Counted from the stretch's first letter, positions 7,764-16,393 are shown. The stretch: 35,672 bases of DNA from JBGTIS01 sp041745535 (GCA_041745535.1 JBGTIS010000104.1:1-35672); one strand, 5' to 3'. Translations and numbers: made by a program. The notes: generated from the letters alone by a model not told the origin.

Positions 7764-8474
7764 TTACTGGCAATTTTCTTCAATAATGGGTTTAGCGTCC
7801 TGGTAATCGAGCGACAGGGCTTTTTTGAGTGCGATACAGGCTTCATCTTTTTTGTCAAGCTGCAATTGGGTAACTCCCAGCCAGAAAAAGCCTGCCGCGT
7901 ACTCAGGAGCAAATTCTATGGTTTTCATAAAATTATAACTGGCTTCCTCATATTCGTCGAAGCGGAGTTGCACCCTGCCTAAATTAAAATAAGCCAGATA
8001 ATCCTCGGGATTAATCTGTAACGCGAACTCAAAATCGTCCATGGCCTGCTGGTAGTGCTCCAGCTCAAAATTAGTAACCCCGCGGTTGATGAAAATGTCT
8101 TTTTCATTGGGTTTGATGTTAGCGGCTTCGGTATAGTCGTGGAGGGCTTTTTCGTAGGCAGCCAGTTGTCGCCAGGCATTAGCGCGGTTATAATAAGGCT
8201 TGTAGGAAGTGCTGTCGAGGGTAATGGCTTTGGTACAATCGGCAATGGTTGAATCGTATTTCTCCAGTTCAAAATAGCAGACCGCCCTGGCATTGTAGGC
8301 TTCTATATTTTCTGTATCCTGTTCAATAGCACGGGTGAAATAATCGATTGCTTTTTTATAATCTTTCTTATCCAACTGTGCTTTTCCAGCCTCAATCAGT
8401 TCATCAGTACCAGGATTACAGGAAGCCAGAAAAATCAGGCAGGGGAAAGTCACCAAAACCAGGATGCGCTTCAT
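7764..8474 (-). CDS. TPR-repeat lipoprotein
   Basis: A 236-residue lipoprotein. Residues 1-19 form a type II signal peptide with lipobox LASC, so Cys19 would be acylated and the protein anchored to a membrane facing the periplasm or surface. Residues 22-230 hold about six tetratricopeptide repeats, for example YKKAIDYFTRAIEQDTENIE, EKYDSTIADCTKAITLDSTS, AYEKALHDYTEAANIKPNEK and QQAMDDFEFALQINPEDYLA. TPRs form helical scaffolds for protein binding. Nothing in the sequence indicates a catalytic role. The gene lies 103 bp downstream of icd, with a terminator-like hairpin between them, so it probably has its own promoter. The function is unknown beyond protein-protein interaction. Confidence 0.88.
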   Translation of the reverse strand: MKRILVLVTFPCLIFLASCNPGTDELIEAGKAQLDKKDYKKAIDYFTRAIEQDTENIEAYNARAVCYFELEKYDSTIADCTKAITLDSTSYKPYYNRANAWRQLAAYEKALHDYTEAANIKPNEKDIFINRGVTNFELEHYQQAMDDFEFALQINPEDYLAYFNLGRVQLRFDEYEEASYNFMKTIEFAPEYAAGFFWLGVTQLQLDKKDEACIALKKALSLDYQDAKPIIEENCQ

Positions 8475-8519
8475 TGCCGCAAGTTAATTACTTTTTTAAA
8501 ATTATTTCGCTAATAAAAC

Positions 8520-8552
8520 AAAAGCAAGCGACAAATATTGTCACCTGCTTTT
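8520..8552 (-). terminator. Intrinsic terminator of icd
   Basis: Read on the minus strand, AAAAGCA (8552-8546) pairs with TGCTTTT (8526-8520), enclosing an inner stem GACAA/TTGTC around a 3-base loop; the T-rich arm is followed by GTTTT. It begins 26 bases after the icd stop codon. Confidence 0.65.
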
Positions 8553-8577
8553 ACAATAAATACCTTCAGAAGATGGA

Positions 8578-9843
8578 TTACATGTTAGAGATAATAGCAT
8601 CTCCAAATTCAGAGCATTTCAGTAAAGTAGCTCCGTCCATCAGGCGCTCAAAATCGTAAGTAACGGTTTTGGCGGCAATGGATTTTTCCAGTCCGGTTCT
8701 TACCAGCGTAGCGGCTTCGGTCCAGCCCAGGTAGTCCAGCATCATGGCTCCGGAAAGAATGAGCGAACCAGGATTTACCTTATCCTGCCCGGCATATTTG
8801 GGAGCGGTACCGTGTGTGGCCTCAAAAATGGCATGCCCTGAATTGTAATTGATGTTAGCACCTGGGGCAATACCGATACCACCTACAATAGCAGCCAAGG
8901 CATCAGAAATATAATCACCATTCAGGTTCAGGGTAGCAATTACAGAGTACTCGGCAGGTCTCAGGAGAATTTGCTGTAAAAAGGCATCGGCAATCACATC
9001 TTTCACAATAATTTTACCTGCTTTTTCAGCTTCGCTTTGTGCCTGGTTGGCAGCATCCTTTCCTTTTTCTTCCGTGATTTTGTCGTATTGTGCCCAGGTA
9101 AATACTTTGTCGGCATAGTCTCTTTCCGCTACTTCGTATCCCCACGTTTTGAAAGCTCCTTCGGTAAATTTCATGATATTTCCTTTATGCACCAGGGTTA
9201 CAGAAGGCAGTTTGTAGGCAATAGCATATTCAATAGCTCCTTTTACCAGGCGCTCAGTACCTTCTTCCGATACCGGTTTTACACCAATAGAAGAAGATTC
9301 GGGAAATCTGATTTTTTTTACGCCCATTTCTTTGATCAGGAAGTTTTTTACCTTGTCGCATTCGGGCGTACCATTCATGTACTCGATGCCGGCATAAATA
9401 TCTTCGGTGTTTTCACGGAAAATTACCATGTTGGTAGCTCCCGGATCTTTTACCGGCGATGGGGTGCCCTTGTACCAGCGTACCGGCCTTAAGCAGCAGT
9501 ACAGGTCAAGTTCCTGACGCAAAGCCACATTCAACGACCGGATACCGCCGCCTACAGGCGTAGTTAACGGGCCTTTAATACCTACCAGGTATTCGCGAAA
9601 ATCTTCCAGGGTTTTTTCAGGAAGCCATTCGCCAGTCATGTTGAAAGCTTTTTCTCCAGCGTATACTTCTTTCCACTGAATTTTTTTACTTCCACCATAG
9701 GCTTTTTCCACCGCGCCTTCCAGTACTTTTTTAGTAGCCGGCCAGATGTCCACACCTGTTCCATCGCCTTCGATAAAAGGAATTACAGGCTGATCCGGTA
9801 CTTGTAATTTTCCATTCTGAATAGTTATTTTTTGCTCACTCAT
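8578..9843 (-). CDS. icd: NADP-dependent isocitrate dehydrogenase
   Basis: A 421-residue TCA-cycle enzyme that oxidatively decarboxylates isocitrate to 2-oxoglutarate with reduction of NADP. It aligns closely, by eye, with E. coli Icd (416 residues): PVIPFIEGDGTGVDIWPA, GPLTTPVGGGIRSLNVALRQ (with the substrate-binding Ser that AceK phosphorylates in E. coli), VIFRENTEDIYAGIEY, LVHKGNIMKFTEGAFK, FLQQILLRPAEY, NLNGDYISDA and a C-terminal LLKCSEFGDAI. Cofactor residues are the NADP type: KYAGQDKVNPGS and YDFERLMDGA carry the Lys-Tyr and Tyr/Arg that recognise the 2'-phosphate. The frame is open to 9900, but the start at 9843 (MSEQKITIQNGK) is chosen because the enzyme family begins there and a good promoter lies between 9901 and 9870. 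It is monocistronic. Confidence 0.96.
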   Translation of the reverse strand: MSEQKITIQNGKLQVPDQPVIPFIEGDGTGVDIWPATKKVLEGAVEKAYGGSKKIQWKEVYAGEKAFNMTGEWLPEKTLEDFREYLVGIKGPLTTPVGGGIRSLNVALRQELDLYCCLRPVRWYKGTPSPVKDPGATNMVIFRENTEDIYAGIEYMNGTPECDKVKNFLIKEMGVKKIRFPESSSIGVKPVSEEGTERLVKGAIEYAIAYKLPSVTLVHKGNIMKFTEGAFKTWGYEVAERDYADKVFTWAQYDKITEEKGKDAANQAQSEAEKAGKIIVKDVIADAFLQQILLRPAEYSVIATLNLNGDYISDALAAIVGGIGIAPGANINYNSGHAIFEATHGTAPKYAGQDKVNPGSLILSGAMMLDYLGWTEAATLVRTGLEKSIAAKTVTYDFERLMDGATLLKCSEFGDAIISNM

Positions 9844-9869
9844 TAGTAATAGGGTTTGCTTAATTGGTT

Positions 9870-9901
9870 CAAATTTGCCCGTAAAACTAAACAATTTCAA
9901 A
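9870..9901 (-). promoter_or_regulatory. Promoter of icd
   Basis: On the minus strand TTTG at 9901-9898 and CAAATTTG at 9877-9870 (one mismatch to TAnnTTTG) are separated by exactly 20 bp. Transcription would begin about 22 bases before the ATG at 9843. Confidence 0.5.
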
Positions 9902-9963
9902 CAGTTTTTAACAGGTTTTATTCAAATTGTGACAGAACTATTCCGCGGCCTGGGTTTCAGGGG

Positions 9964-12414
9964 TTAAAATTCAATCCGGTAGTTTAAAACAGGAATTAAA
10001 CCTAACTGATAACTATAGGTTATTTGCTGGGTTTGCGCATTGTATTCGGTGCTGAATACGTTTTGCCTGTTGGTGGTATTCTGAATATCCAGAGAAACCA
10101 CACTGGAAAATTTTGGTTTATTGATGCGATAGCTAATACGCAGGTCGACTCTGAAATAATTACCTGCCCGTTCGGCATACCGCCGGTCCCATACCATTAC
10201 CGGCCTGCCCAGTTCACGGGATTTTTCCAAATCAATGGGTGTTACCCGGTTGCCGCCGGTTAATATTGCGCGAATGTTGATGCCCAGGCTGTTGGTTTTA
10301 TTTTTTCCGATCTTAAATTCTTTGCCCGCTAGTATATTCATTACATAATTGCTATTGAACCTGGTGTTGTATTCTTTTCCATCGAAGGGTGTATATTTAG
10401 ACTCGAATAATGAACTGGTGAGGAGAAAATAATAGTTTTTTGTAAATAATTTTTCAAGGGTCAGTTCCAAACCGTAGTTTCGGCCTGTACCGTTGTTGGC
10501 CAATGGAAAGTCAAGGATTCCTCCTTCGTAATTAATAGAAGAATAGGTGGCATACCAGGGATTTTCATTATTTTCACTGATACCAATAGGTATATCATAC
10601 AAATCCTGGTAGTAGGCTTCTAACCGCATGTGCAGGTCATTGGTAAGGGAATGGTCATAACCCAACACATAGTGTCTGGATTTAGAAAACTCTAAATTTT
10701 TATTGGGTTGCTGGTATGAATCAGGGCCTGTCTGATACAGGGCAAAATAATTACTCAGTGGATCTAAGCGGCTGTGTATACCAAAGCCAACACTGAGCGA
10801 CTGCCCTGGTGCCAAAGCCCATTGTAAACCCAGCCGGGGTTCTAATGAACTGTTCCGGTTAAGGGCCAGATACATATAATGAAGGCCCGTATTGAGGGTA
10901 AGCCTTTCATTAATGCGATGTTTCCATTGCGCATAAGCCTGCCAAAGCTGAGAATTACCTTCCGTATCCACGTTAGTGCGGGTGGTATCCCGGAATGTGG
11001 TAGCCTCAAAAAAATCAAAACCCAACTGGCTGATAATGAGGCCGGTTCTGAGGGTATGACGGGCATTGAACTTATGGTTCAATAAGAAGGAACCCCTTAA
11101 AGCCGCATTGATATAGGTTTCATTATTAAAATATTTATTTCTTTCTTCTTCATCTATAAATAAATTTTTGCTTTTTGAATAGGTAAGTATGGATTCCAGA
11201 TAGGTTTTATCTGAAAAAAAGAAAATGTGTGACAAGCCCGTGACCCCCATATTATAATGAAAATCTTCTTTTTCAAAAGCATCATCAACTTGCTGACTGC
11301 TCAATCCGCCTAATCCCCAGAAAGAAAATACGCCTGCTTTTTTGGTGGGTACATGAAATTTGTAGGATAAATCCTGAAAGTTGGTAATAGCGTCTCCTGT
11401 AATTTTTATGCCCATCGCATTCAGAATACCAAGGGTAGAATAGCGATAATTAATTAGATATGAGGCATTCGACTGTTTAGCGAAAGGTCCTTCGGTGGCA
11501 AAGTCAATGCCCAACATACCAGCCTGAAAGGCGTATTCCCGTTTTTCGTTGTTACCATTTCTCAGTTTTATATCAAAAACACCGGAAGCGGCATTGCCAT
11601 ATTCCGCTGGGAAGGCTCCGGTAAAGAAATCAGAATTGTTCAGCATGTTCACGCTGAGCATACTGATTCCGCCACCTGATGCGCCTTCATCGCCAAAATG
11701 GTTAGGATTGGGCACTTCCACACCTTCTATGCGCCAAAGCAGCCCTCTGGGTGAATTACCCCGGATCACGATTTCGTTCGTGCCATCGTCGTTGGCGGCT
11801 ACCCCGGCAAATGAAAGGGCCATTCTGGCCGGATCATTCACACTTGCGGCATACTGTTTGGTTTCTTCTACCGTAAAAGAGCGGGCACTTACCACTGCCA
11901 GATCGTTGTTTGGCTTGCTTTTATCAGCAAGTGCTTTTATAACCAGTTCTTCCATTTTCACCAGCGATTCGGTTAACCGGATGGTAATAACCACTTCTTT
12001 TCCTGAGCCAATCAGTAGCTCCGGAATGGAAGTTTCTTCATACCCGATGCTGGAGATTTTTAAATGATGACGGCCCACAGGTACGTTATCGAGGCGAAAT
12101 TCTCCTTTTTCATCAGTACTGTTACCTTTTATAGGTTCCAGGCTGGTAATAACTACATTGGCTCCAATAACCGGTGTTTGCGATTCCTGATCGATTACTC
12201 TTCCACGGATTGTTTGCGTAGGCAACTGCGCGAAAGTGGTGTAGCTCATTAACAGCAGAAAACTACTGGCCATTAATTTTATCAGGGCAGTTTTCCTGGA
12301 CTTTCTTTTCCGTGTCTGCGTTTCTTCAAATAATTGTACCGAAAGTTCCCAGCCTTTGGCATAGCTTGATGAAAGGACCGGATGCATAAGTTTATTTGTA
12401 GGATTTTTTTTCAT
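9964..12414 (-). CDS. TonB-dependent outer-membrane receptor with CarboxypepD_reg-like N-terminal domain
   Basis: An 816-residue outer-membrane receptor from the chosen start (MKKNPTNKLMHP). A cytoplasm-like stretch of about 45 residues ending in RKRKSRK precedes the hydrophobic signal segment LMASSFLLLMSYTTFAQ, giving an unusually long N-region. Residues 68-150 are a CarboxypepD_reg-like beta-sandwich (GRVIDQESQTPVIGANV, GHHLKISSIGYE-like end). A plug domain follows (NEIVIRGNSPRGLLWRIEGV, GAFPAEYGNAASGVFDIKLR), then a 22-strand-type barrel ending in GLIPVLNYRIEF with a terminal Phe. There is no STN domain, although the gene is the last of a sigma/FecR operon; STN is supplied by the preceding gene. 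The frame extends to 12543 and would overlap the upstream gene by 34 bases; the ATG at 12414 is preferred. Substrate unknown. Confidence 0.9.
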   Translation of the reverse strand: MKKNPTNKLMHPVLSSSYAKGWELSVQLFEETQTRKRKSRKTALIKLMASSFLLLMSYTTFAQLPTQTIRGRVIDQESQTPVIGANVVITSLEPIKGNSTDEKGEFRLDNVPVGRHHLKISSIGYEETSIPELLIGSGKEVVITIRLTESLVKMEELVIKALADKSKPNNDLAVVSARSFTVEETKQYAASVNDPARMALSFAGVAANDDGTNEIVIRGNSPRGLLWRIEGVEVPNPNHFGDEGASGGGISMLSVNMLNNSDFFTGAFPAEYGNAASGVFDIKLRNGNNEKREYAFQAGMLGIDFATEGPFAKQSNASYLINYRYSTLGILNAMGIKITGDAITNFQDLSYKFHVPTKKAGVFSFWGLGGLSSQQVDDAFEKEDFHYNMGVTGLSHIFFFSDKTYLESILTYSKSKNLFIDEEERNKYFNNETYINAALRGSFLLNHKFNARHTLRTGLIISQLGFDFFEATTFRDTTRTNVDTEGNSQLWQAYAQWKHRINERLTLNTGLHYMYLALNRNSSLEPRLGLQWALAPGQSLSVGFGIHSRLDPLSNYFALYQTGPDSYQQPNKNLEFSKSRHYVLGYDHSLTNDLHMRLEAYYQDLYDIPIGISENNENPWYATYSSINYEGGILDFPLANNGTGRNYGLELTLEKLFTKNYYFLLTSSLFESKYTPFDGKEYNTRFNSNYVMNILAGKEFKIGKNKTNSLGINIRAILTGGNRVTPIDLEKSRELGRPVMVWDRRYAERAGNYFRVDLRISYRINKPKFSSVVSLDIQNTTNRQNVFSTEYNAQTQQITYSYQLGLIPVLNYRIEF

Positions 12415-12509
12415 TGTTATATGATTTTGGGTATAGGTAGCCTGCGCTTCTTGCTGAGAAGCTTTTGAGAAAAAGGAATAAGAGATTTGATTAATTGAAG
12501 ACCACCAGG

Positions 12510-14447
12510 TCAGAACCGGATACCCGCATGAAAACCGGGCCACATTCGCAAATTGGTTTTGTTATTAAAAGTACGATCATAAACTGTAAAAGGAGCTATT
12601 TCACTACCAACAATACCTTCACCGGTTTTTCTCTGAGAAACCATCACATTGAAAGTGGGTGCTACAAATACGGAAAGAAAATTAAAGTTGGCATTTACAC
12701 CCAGTCGCAGGGTATTCAGTATATTCAAATTGTGACCATTGCCGTTGAATAAATCACCAAATACATTTTCCTTTTCAAAAATCCGGTAGGAAATCAAATC
12801 CAGATTGACGTTGAATATCGATTTGGATGGAAAAATGGTTCCGAATCCATACCCAAAACCCCAGCGGGAACCGGAAAACTGGGTGCCAAACGCAAAAATA
12901 TTGTAGAATTTATCAACCCCGGTTTTGAATGCCGCATTCACATGAAGCGCTTCCGACCCCCATACTTCAACAGCACGGTAGCCATTTTTTCGTACCAGAC
13001 TGATAAAACCAATGGGTACGCCATCTATACTATCGGCCAGATTAATAAAGCCCAACTGTACGCCCTTTACATTTCGGGCTACATTAATGAAACCGCTTCC
13101 CTGAAAACCATCCACATCGCCCATGGCGAAGTTTCCAAAACCAGCCATTTGTAATCCTTTTACATTTTGCGCATAGTTAAGAAAACCTCCGAACTGGCCG
13201 CCATCCAGATCATCAGCTACCAAATTCATAAATCCGGCGAACTGAGCGCCGGTGGTTTTTCCTGAATTGATATTGGTGAATCCGGCAAATTGCCCTGCCT
13301 TGGCCGAATCGCCCACCATATTGATAAAACCGGCGAACTGTCCGCCGTAGGTGTAACCCCCGTTAAGGTTGATAAATCCGGCAAACTGAGCGCCTGCTAC
13401 CTGATTTTTTACCACATTAAAAAACCCGGCAAACTGCCCGCCTTTTACATAATCGTTTTCAATGTTGCCAAACCCTGAAAACTCTATCCCTTCCAGTCCG
13501 GCAGCATAACCTACCAGCATATGTAGCGAAACCTGATTGACATATTTTCCTGCTGCAATACCGTTGGTACTTAATGGGTAGATTAGGCCTATATGAAAAG
13601 GTCGTATTTCAGTTTCATTTTCCGTAGCAATATGATCCATCAGTCCTTTGTCCATTCCAAAGTTGATACCTTTTTTCAGTATTTCTGAAACAGATTTTTT
13701 ATCTTTTTTTGGCGCTTCTTTTTGCTTTGTATCCTTCTTCCGTACGTTTTTTTCTACTATGGTAACTGCTTTTGTTCTTTCTTTTTTTACCCCGCTTTCC
13801 GGATTTTTGGCAACAACCTTCACCTTTTTCCCCAATTGCTGATTGGCATCCGGAACCATTATTTTGGGCGAAGTAGACACAATGCCTTCTTCCTGCACCG
13901 GTCTTTCCATTTGTACTGGTTTGATTTCGGTTACAGCATCATTTTCCTGAGTAGGGCTACTTGTTTCAGAATCAGTAAGTATTGACTCATTTGTGGTTTT
14001 GCTTTTTACATTTGAATTATTGGCTGATTCTTTCGGGTTTTTCGTTTCAGCGGTTGGTTTCTGTTTATCAGAATTTTGTTTCGCGGGATACGACTGTTCA
14101 CCACTTTTTTGCTGTGCCGCCGATTCAGAAACTTTTTTGGTAACGGCTTTTTTAATAATAATCTGACCGCTTACTTCCTGGTACGCCAGGTCCGTATCAG
14201 CCAGAATTTCTTCCAGTGCTTTGTGCAGCGGAATATCCACCAGGTTCAGACTTACCTTTTTATCAGCCGGAATTTCGTTGTTCAGATATGAAAATTTAAT
14301 CCCATAATCGTGATGAATGGTTTTAAGCAGTTCGCTCAGCGAAATATCCTGATATTGTAAGGTAACGGGTTGATTCAGAATGTTGGTTTGGGCCCATACA
14401 GAAAGACATAGCAATCCAGTGATGAGAACACCTGTAATTTTTCTCAT
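12510..14447 (-). CDS. STN-domain protein with LA_2272-type surface repeats and barrel-like C-terminus
   Basis: A 645-residue exported protein. Residues 1-19 are a signal peptide (ITGVLITGLLCLSVWAQ). Residues 26-100 are an STN (secretin/TonB short N-terminus) domain: VTLQYQDISLSELLKTIHHD, GIKFSY, KKVSLNLVDIPLHKALEEIL and QEVSGQIIIKK. In FecA-type receptors this domain passes the ligand signal to the anti-sigma factor. Residues 101-265 are a low-complexity Lys/Ser/Glu/Gln linker. Residues 320-484 carry about eleven 16-residue repeats with core QFAGFxN, like Leptospira LA_2272 surface repeats. Residues 490-645 are rich in alternating aromatic/hydrophobic residues and end in GFHAGIRF, as in an outer-membrane barrel. 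The gene lies 32 bp after the FecR-like gene and 95 bp before the TonB receptor. The domains are clear; a signalling role is inferred. Confidence 0.82.
   Translation of the reverse strand: MRKITGVLITGLLCLSVWAQTNILNQPVTLQYQDISLSELLKTIHHDYGIKFSYLNNEIPADKKVSLNLVDIPLHKALEEILADTDLAYQEVSGQIIIKKAVTKKVSESAAQQKSGEQSYPAKQNSDKQKPTAETKNPKESANNSNVKSKTTNESILTDSETSSPTQENDAVTEIKPVQMERPVQEEGIVSTSPKIMVPDANQQLGKKVKVVAKNPESGVKKERTKAVTIVEKNVRKKDTKQKEAPKKDKKSVSEILKKGINFGMDKGLMDHIATENETEIRPFHIGLIYPLSTNGIAAGKYVNQVSLHMLVGYAAGLEGIEFSGFGNIENDYVKGGQFAGFFNVVKNQVAGAQFAGFINLNGGYTYGGQFAGFINMVGDSAKAGQFAGFTNINSGKTTGAQFAGFMNLVADDLDGGQFGGFLNYAQNVKGLQMAGFGNFAMGDVDGFQGSGFINVARNVKGVQLGFINLADSIDGVPIGFISLVRKNGYRAVEVWGSEALHVNAAFKTGVDKFYNIFAFGTQFSGSRWGFGYGFGTIFPSKSIFNVNLDLISYRIFEKENVFGDLFNGNGHNLNILNTLRLGVNANFNFLSVFVAPTFNVMVSQRKTGEGIVGSEIAPFTVYDRTFNNKTNLRMWPGFHAGIRF
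12995..13490 (-). repeat. Eleven tandem 16-residue protein repeats (QFAGFxN)
   Basis: Protein residues 320-484 of the STN protein. Core units in order: EFSGFGN, QFAGFFN, QFAGFIN, QFAGFIN, QFAGFTN, QFAGFMN, QFGGFLN, QMAGFGN, QGSGFIN, QLGFIN, PIGFIS. Most copies are spaced 16 residues, two are 15. Copies diverge at the DNA level and decay towards the C-terminus. The period and glycine/aromatic pattern suggest one strand or turn per repeat. Confidence 0.8.
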
Positions 14448-14479
14448 TTTTTAAAATGTTAGAATATGTTTACTATTTT

Positions 14480-15499
14480 TTAGTCGCAACCCTGTCCGTT
14501 CAGGATAAATTGGTTGCCTTGTTTGTCGTAAGATAAGTTTCCTGTAATGGTCAGGATGTTCAATATTTCATTGATATCAGGATGATCGAAGGTGGCGGTG
14601 TACCGGCAGTTGGCCAAAGCCGGATTGTTTATATGCACCTGCACATCAAAATAGTCTTCAAGCGTTTTAGCTACCAGATCAAGTCGGGTATTGTTAAAAA
14701 CAAGCTGCTTGTTTTGCCATGCCCTGAAATTCAGATTTTCAATGGTTTGTACTACTGTCTGATCGTTTTGTATAATGCCTTCAGCGCCTGGTTCCAGAAA
14801 CACTGAATTATCCGCGTTTTTCAGAGAAAAGGCTACCTTCCCATGCACTACCTGAATGTTTACCTGTTCATTGTCATAAGCATTTATGTTAAAAGCAGTT
14901 CCTATTACTTCAGTTTTGGTGGTTTCGGTATACACCGTAAAGCGTTTGCCTTCGGCCTTTTGAACTTCGAAAAACCCTTCCCCTTTCAGAAAAACCACCC
15001 GATTATTCACATTAAAATCTTCGCTGTAGGCCAGCTCCGAATGCTCATTAAGCCAGACCTGACTGCTGTCGGGCAGATGATACAATTTTGTCTCGTTTTG
15101 CCGCGTAACCCACCGTATTTCATCTTGTTGGGCCAACCAGTTGTTCACAAAGTAAATAACACCTGCCAGCATGATAAAAACAGCAGCTATTCGCATCAAC
15201 AAGGGCCATAGCGAAGTTTTGTTGGGTTTTATTTCCTTTACTTTTACCTCATCGTCGTATAGCCCCTGCTCGCTGTCTATCCTGAATTTAAAACTTTTCC
15301 AGCCTTTTGCTACATCCGGATGGTAGCTTTCGGCAGGATTCGGAACTTTTTCCCAGATTTTCCGGATTTGGGTAAAAGTTTCCTTGTTGTCAGGATGGTC
15401 GGCAACCCACTGCGACAGCATATTTTTTTCCTGTTCTGAAAGATTACCTTTCAGGTACCTGGCCATCAGATCCCAATATCCATTTTTTGAACTTCCCAT
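14480..15499 (-). CDS. FecR-family anti-sigma factor (DUF4974 C-terminus)
   Basis: A 339-residue inner-membrane protein that holds its ECF sigma factor inactive until signalled from the outer membrane. Residues 1-90 are cytoplasmic and contain the sigma-binding region (LMARYLKGNLSEQEKNMLSQ, then FTQIRKIWE). One transmembrane helix is at about 97-117 (LLMRIAAVFIMLAGVIYFV). The periplasmic FecR domain follows at about 130-250 (KLYHLPDSSQVWLNEHSELA, GEGFFEVQKAEGKRFTV, VIGTAFNINAY). The end (about 262-337, LVFNNTRLDLVAKTLEDYFD ... FDHPDINEILNILTITGNL) is the DUF4974/STN-like module that contacts the receptor signalling domain. It lies 68 bp downstream of the sigma gene and 32 bp upstream of the STN protein, in one transcription unit. 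Confidence 0.93.
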   Translation of the reverse strand: MGSSKNGYWDLMARYLKGNLSEQEKNMLSQWVADHPDNKETFTQIRKIWEKVPNPAESYHPDVAKGWKSFKFRIDSEQGLYDDEVKVKEIKPNKTSLWPLLMRIAAVFIMLAGVIYFVNNWLAQQDEIRWVTRQNETKLYHLPDSSQVWLNEHSELAYSEDFNVNNRVVFLKGEGFFEVQKAEGKRFTVYTETTKTEVIGTAFNINAYDNEQVNIQVVHGKVAFSLKNADNSVFLEPGAEGIIQNDQTVVQTIENLNFRAWQNKQLVFNNTRLDLVAKTLEDYFDVQVHINNPALANCRYTATFDHPDINEILNILTITGNLSYDKQGNQFILNGQGCD

Positions 15500-15567
15500 C
15501 TTTTATCTTACCAACTAGGCTTAATACAGGTAACTTACCCGTTACCCTACCCTGGTTTACAATTTTT

Positions 15568-16164
15568 TTAAAAAATATTGAAAAATAAAAAAAGAAAAGA
15601 GATCAGGTGCTTGATGTACACCCGTAATCGCTTTCTTAATTGCTGCAAAGCTTTACTGATTTGTTTTTCTACCGCTTTCACAGATATACCTAAAGTTTGA
15701 GCAATTTCCTGATAGCTCATTTCCTCGAAACGGCTCATGGTAAACACAGCCCGGCAGCGGGGAGGAAGCTGCGCGATAGCTTCACTAATTTTTTGTTCTA
15801 TTTCCTGATAATTTAATGATTCTTCCGTGAGGTTGCTGCTTTGATTGGTTCTGGAAAGCAACACGTCGTCCAGCATTACTTTTTTCTTGTTTTTTTCCAG
15901 ATAGTTAAGGGCAGTATTGAAGGCTGAACGGTATAAATAAGCTTTTACCGATTGGGATAGGTCCAGGCGATCGCGTTTATGCCACACTTTAACAAATACA
16001 TCCTGCACAATATCTTCTGCGGCATCACGGTCAAATACGATATTGTAAACGGCTTTACAGAGGGGCGCATAAAAAAGCTTAAACAGAAACTCAATAAACT
16101 TTTCCTCATCAGAATTTTTGAGTTGCCTGAGTTTTTCCAAAAGTTCCTGAGACTGTTCAACCAT
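15568..16164 (-). CDS. ECF RNA polymerase sigma factor (Bacteroidota FecI/RpoE type)
   Basis: A 198-residue sigma-70 family factor of the extracytoplasmic-function class. Region 2 spans about 25-95 (FIEFLFKLFYAPLCKAVYNI, AAEDIVQDVFVKVWHKRD, SVKAYLYRSAFNTALNYLEK). Region 4 spans about 125-180 (EAIAQLPPRCRAVFTMSRFE, EMSYQEIAQTLGISVKAVEK, QISKALQQLRKRL) with its helix-turn-helix. The C-terminal tail is short and hydrophobic (HLISFLFLFFNIF), as often seen in this Bacteroidota expansion. It is the first gene of the four-gene operon whose second gene encodes the matching anti-sigma factor. It should direct transcription of this operon or a small regulon including the TonB receptor. Confidence 0.93.
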   Translation of the reverse strand: MVEQSQELLEKLRQLKNSDEEKFIEFLFKLFYAPLCKAVYNIVFDRDAAEDIVQDVFVKVWHKRDRLDLSQSVKAYLYRSAFNTALNYLEKNKKKVMLDDVLLSRTNQSSNLTEESLNYQEIEQKISEAIAQLPPRCRAVFTMSRFEEMSYQEIAQTLGISVKAVEKQISKALQQLRKRLRVYIKHLISFLFLFFNIF

Positions 16165-16171
16165 AACTGAA

Positions 16172-16179
16172 CAAAGCTA
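16172..16179 (-). promoter_or_regulatory. -7 promoter element of the sigma-factor operon
   Basis: TAGCTTTG at 16179-16172 on the minus strand matches TAnnTTTG exactly. It ends only seven bases before the ATG at 16164, so the transcript would be leaderless or nearly so. No good -33 element is seen at the usual spacing, which would suit a regulated promoter. Confidence 0.4.
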
Positions 16180-16393
16180 AGATACTAAATTTTAATGATC
16201 CATATAAATGTATGATTAATGATTACTTGGGGAGTTTTATAGAAGTATTTAAATGAAAAAATAGAAATTTTAACAATTTTAAGGCGTAAAATGGTTTTGC
16301 TAATCAAGTCGGGCAAAATGTTTAGCAAAAATTATAATTGTTTTAGTAACACTAATATATTCCTCATAATATGTAATAAATACTTAAGAAAAA

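Noticed and set aside
9902..9963. Small dyads (CCTG...CAGG and CCGCGG) after the TonB receptor gene as a terminator
   Set aside because: Stems are only four to six bases and no T run follows on the minus strand.
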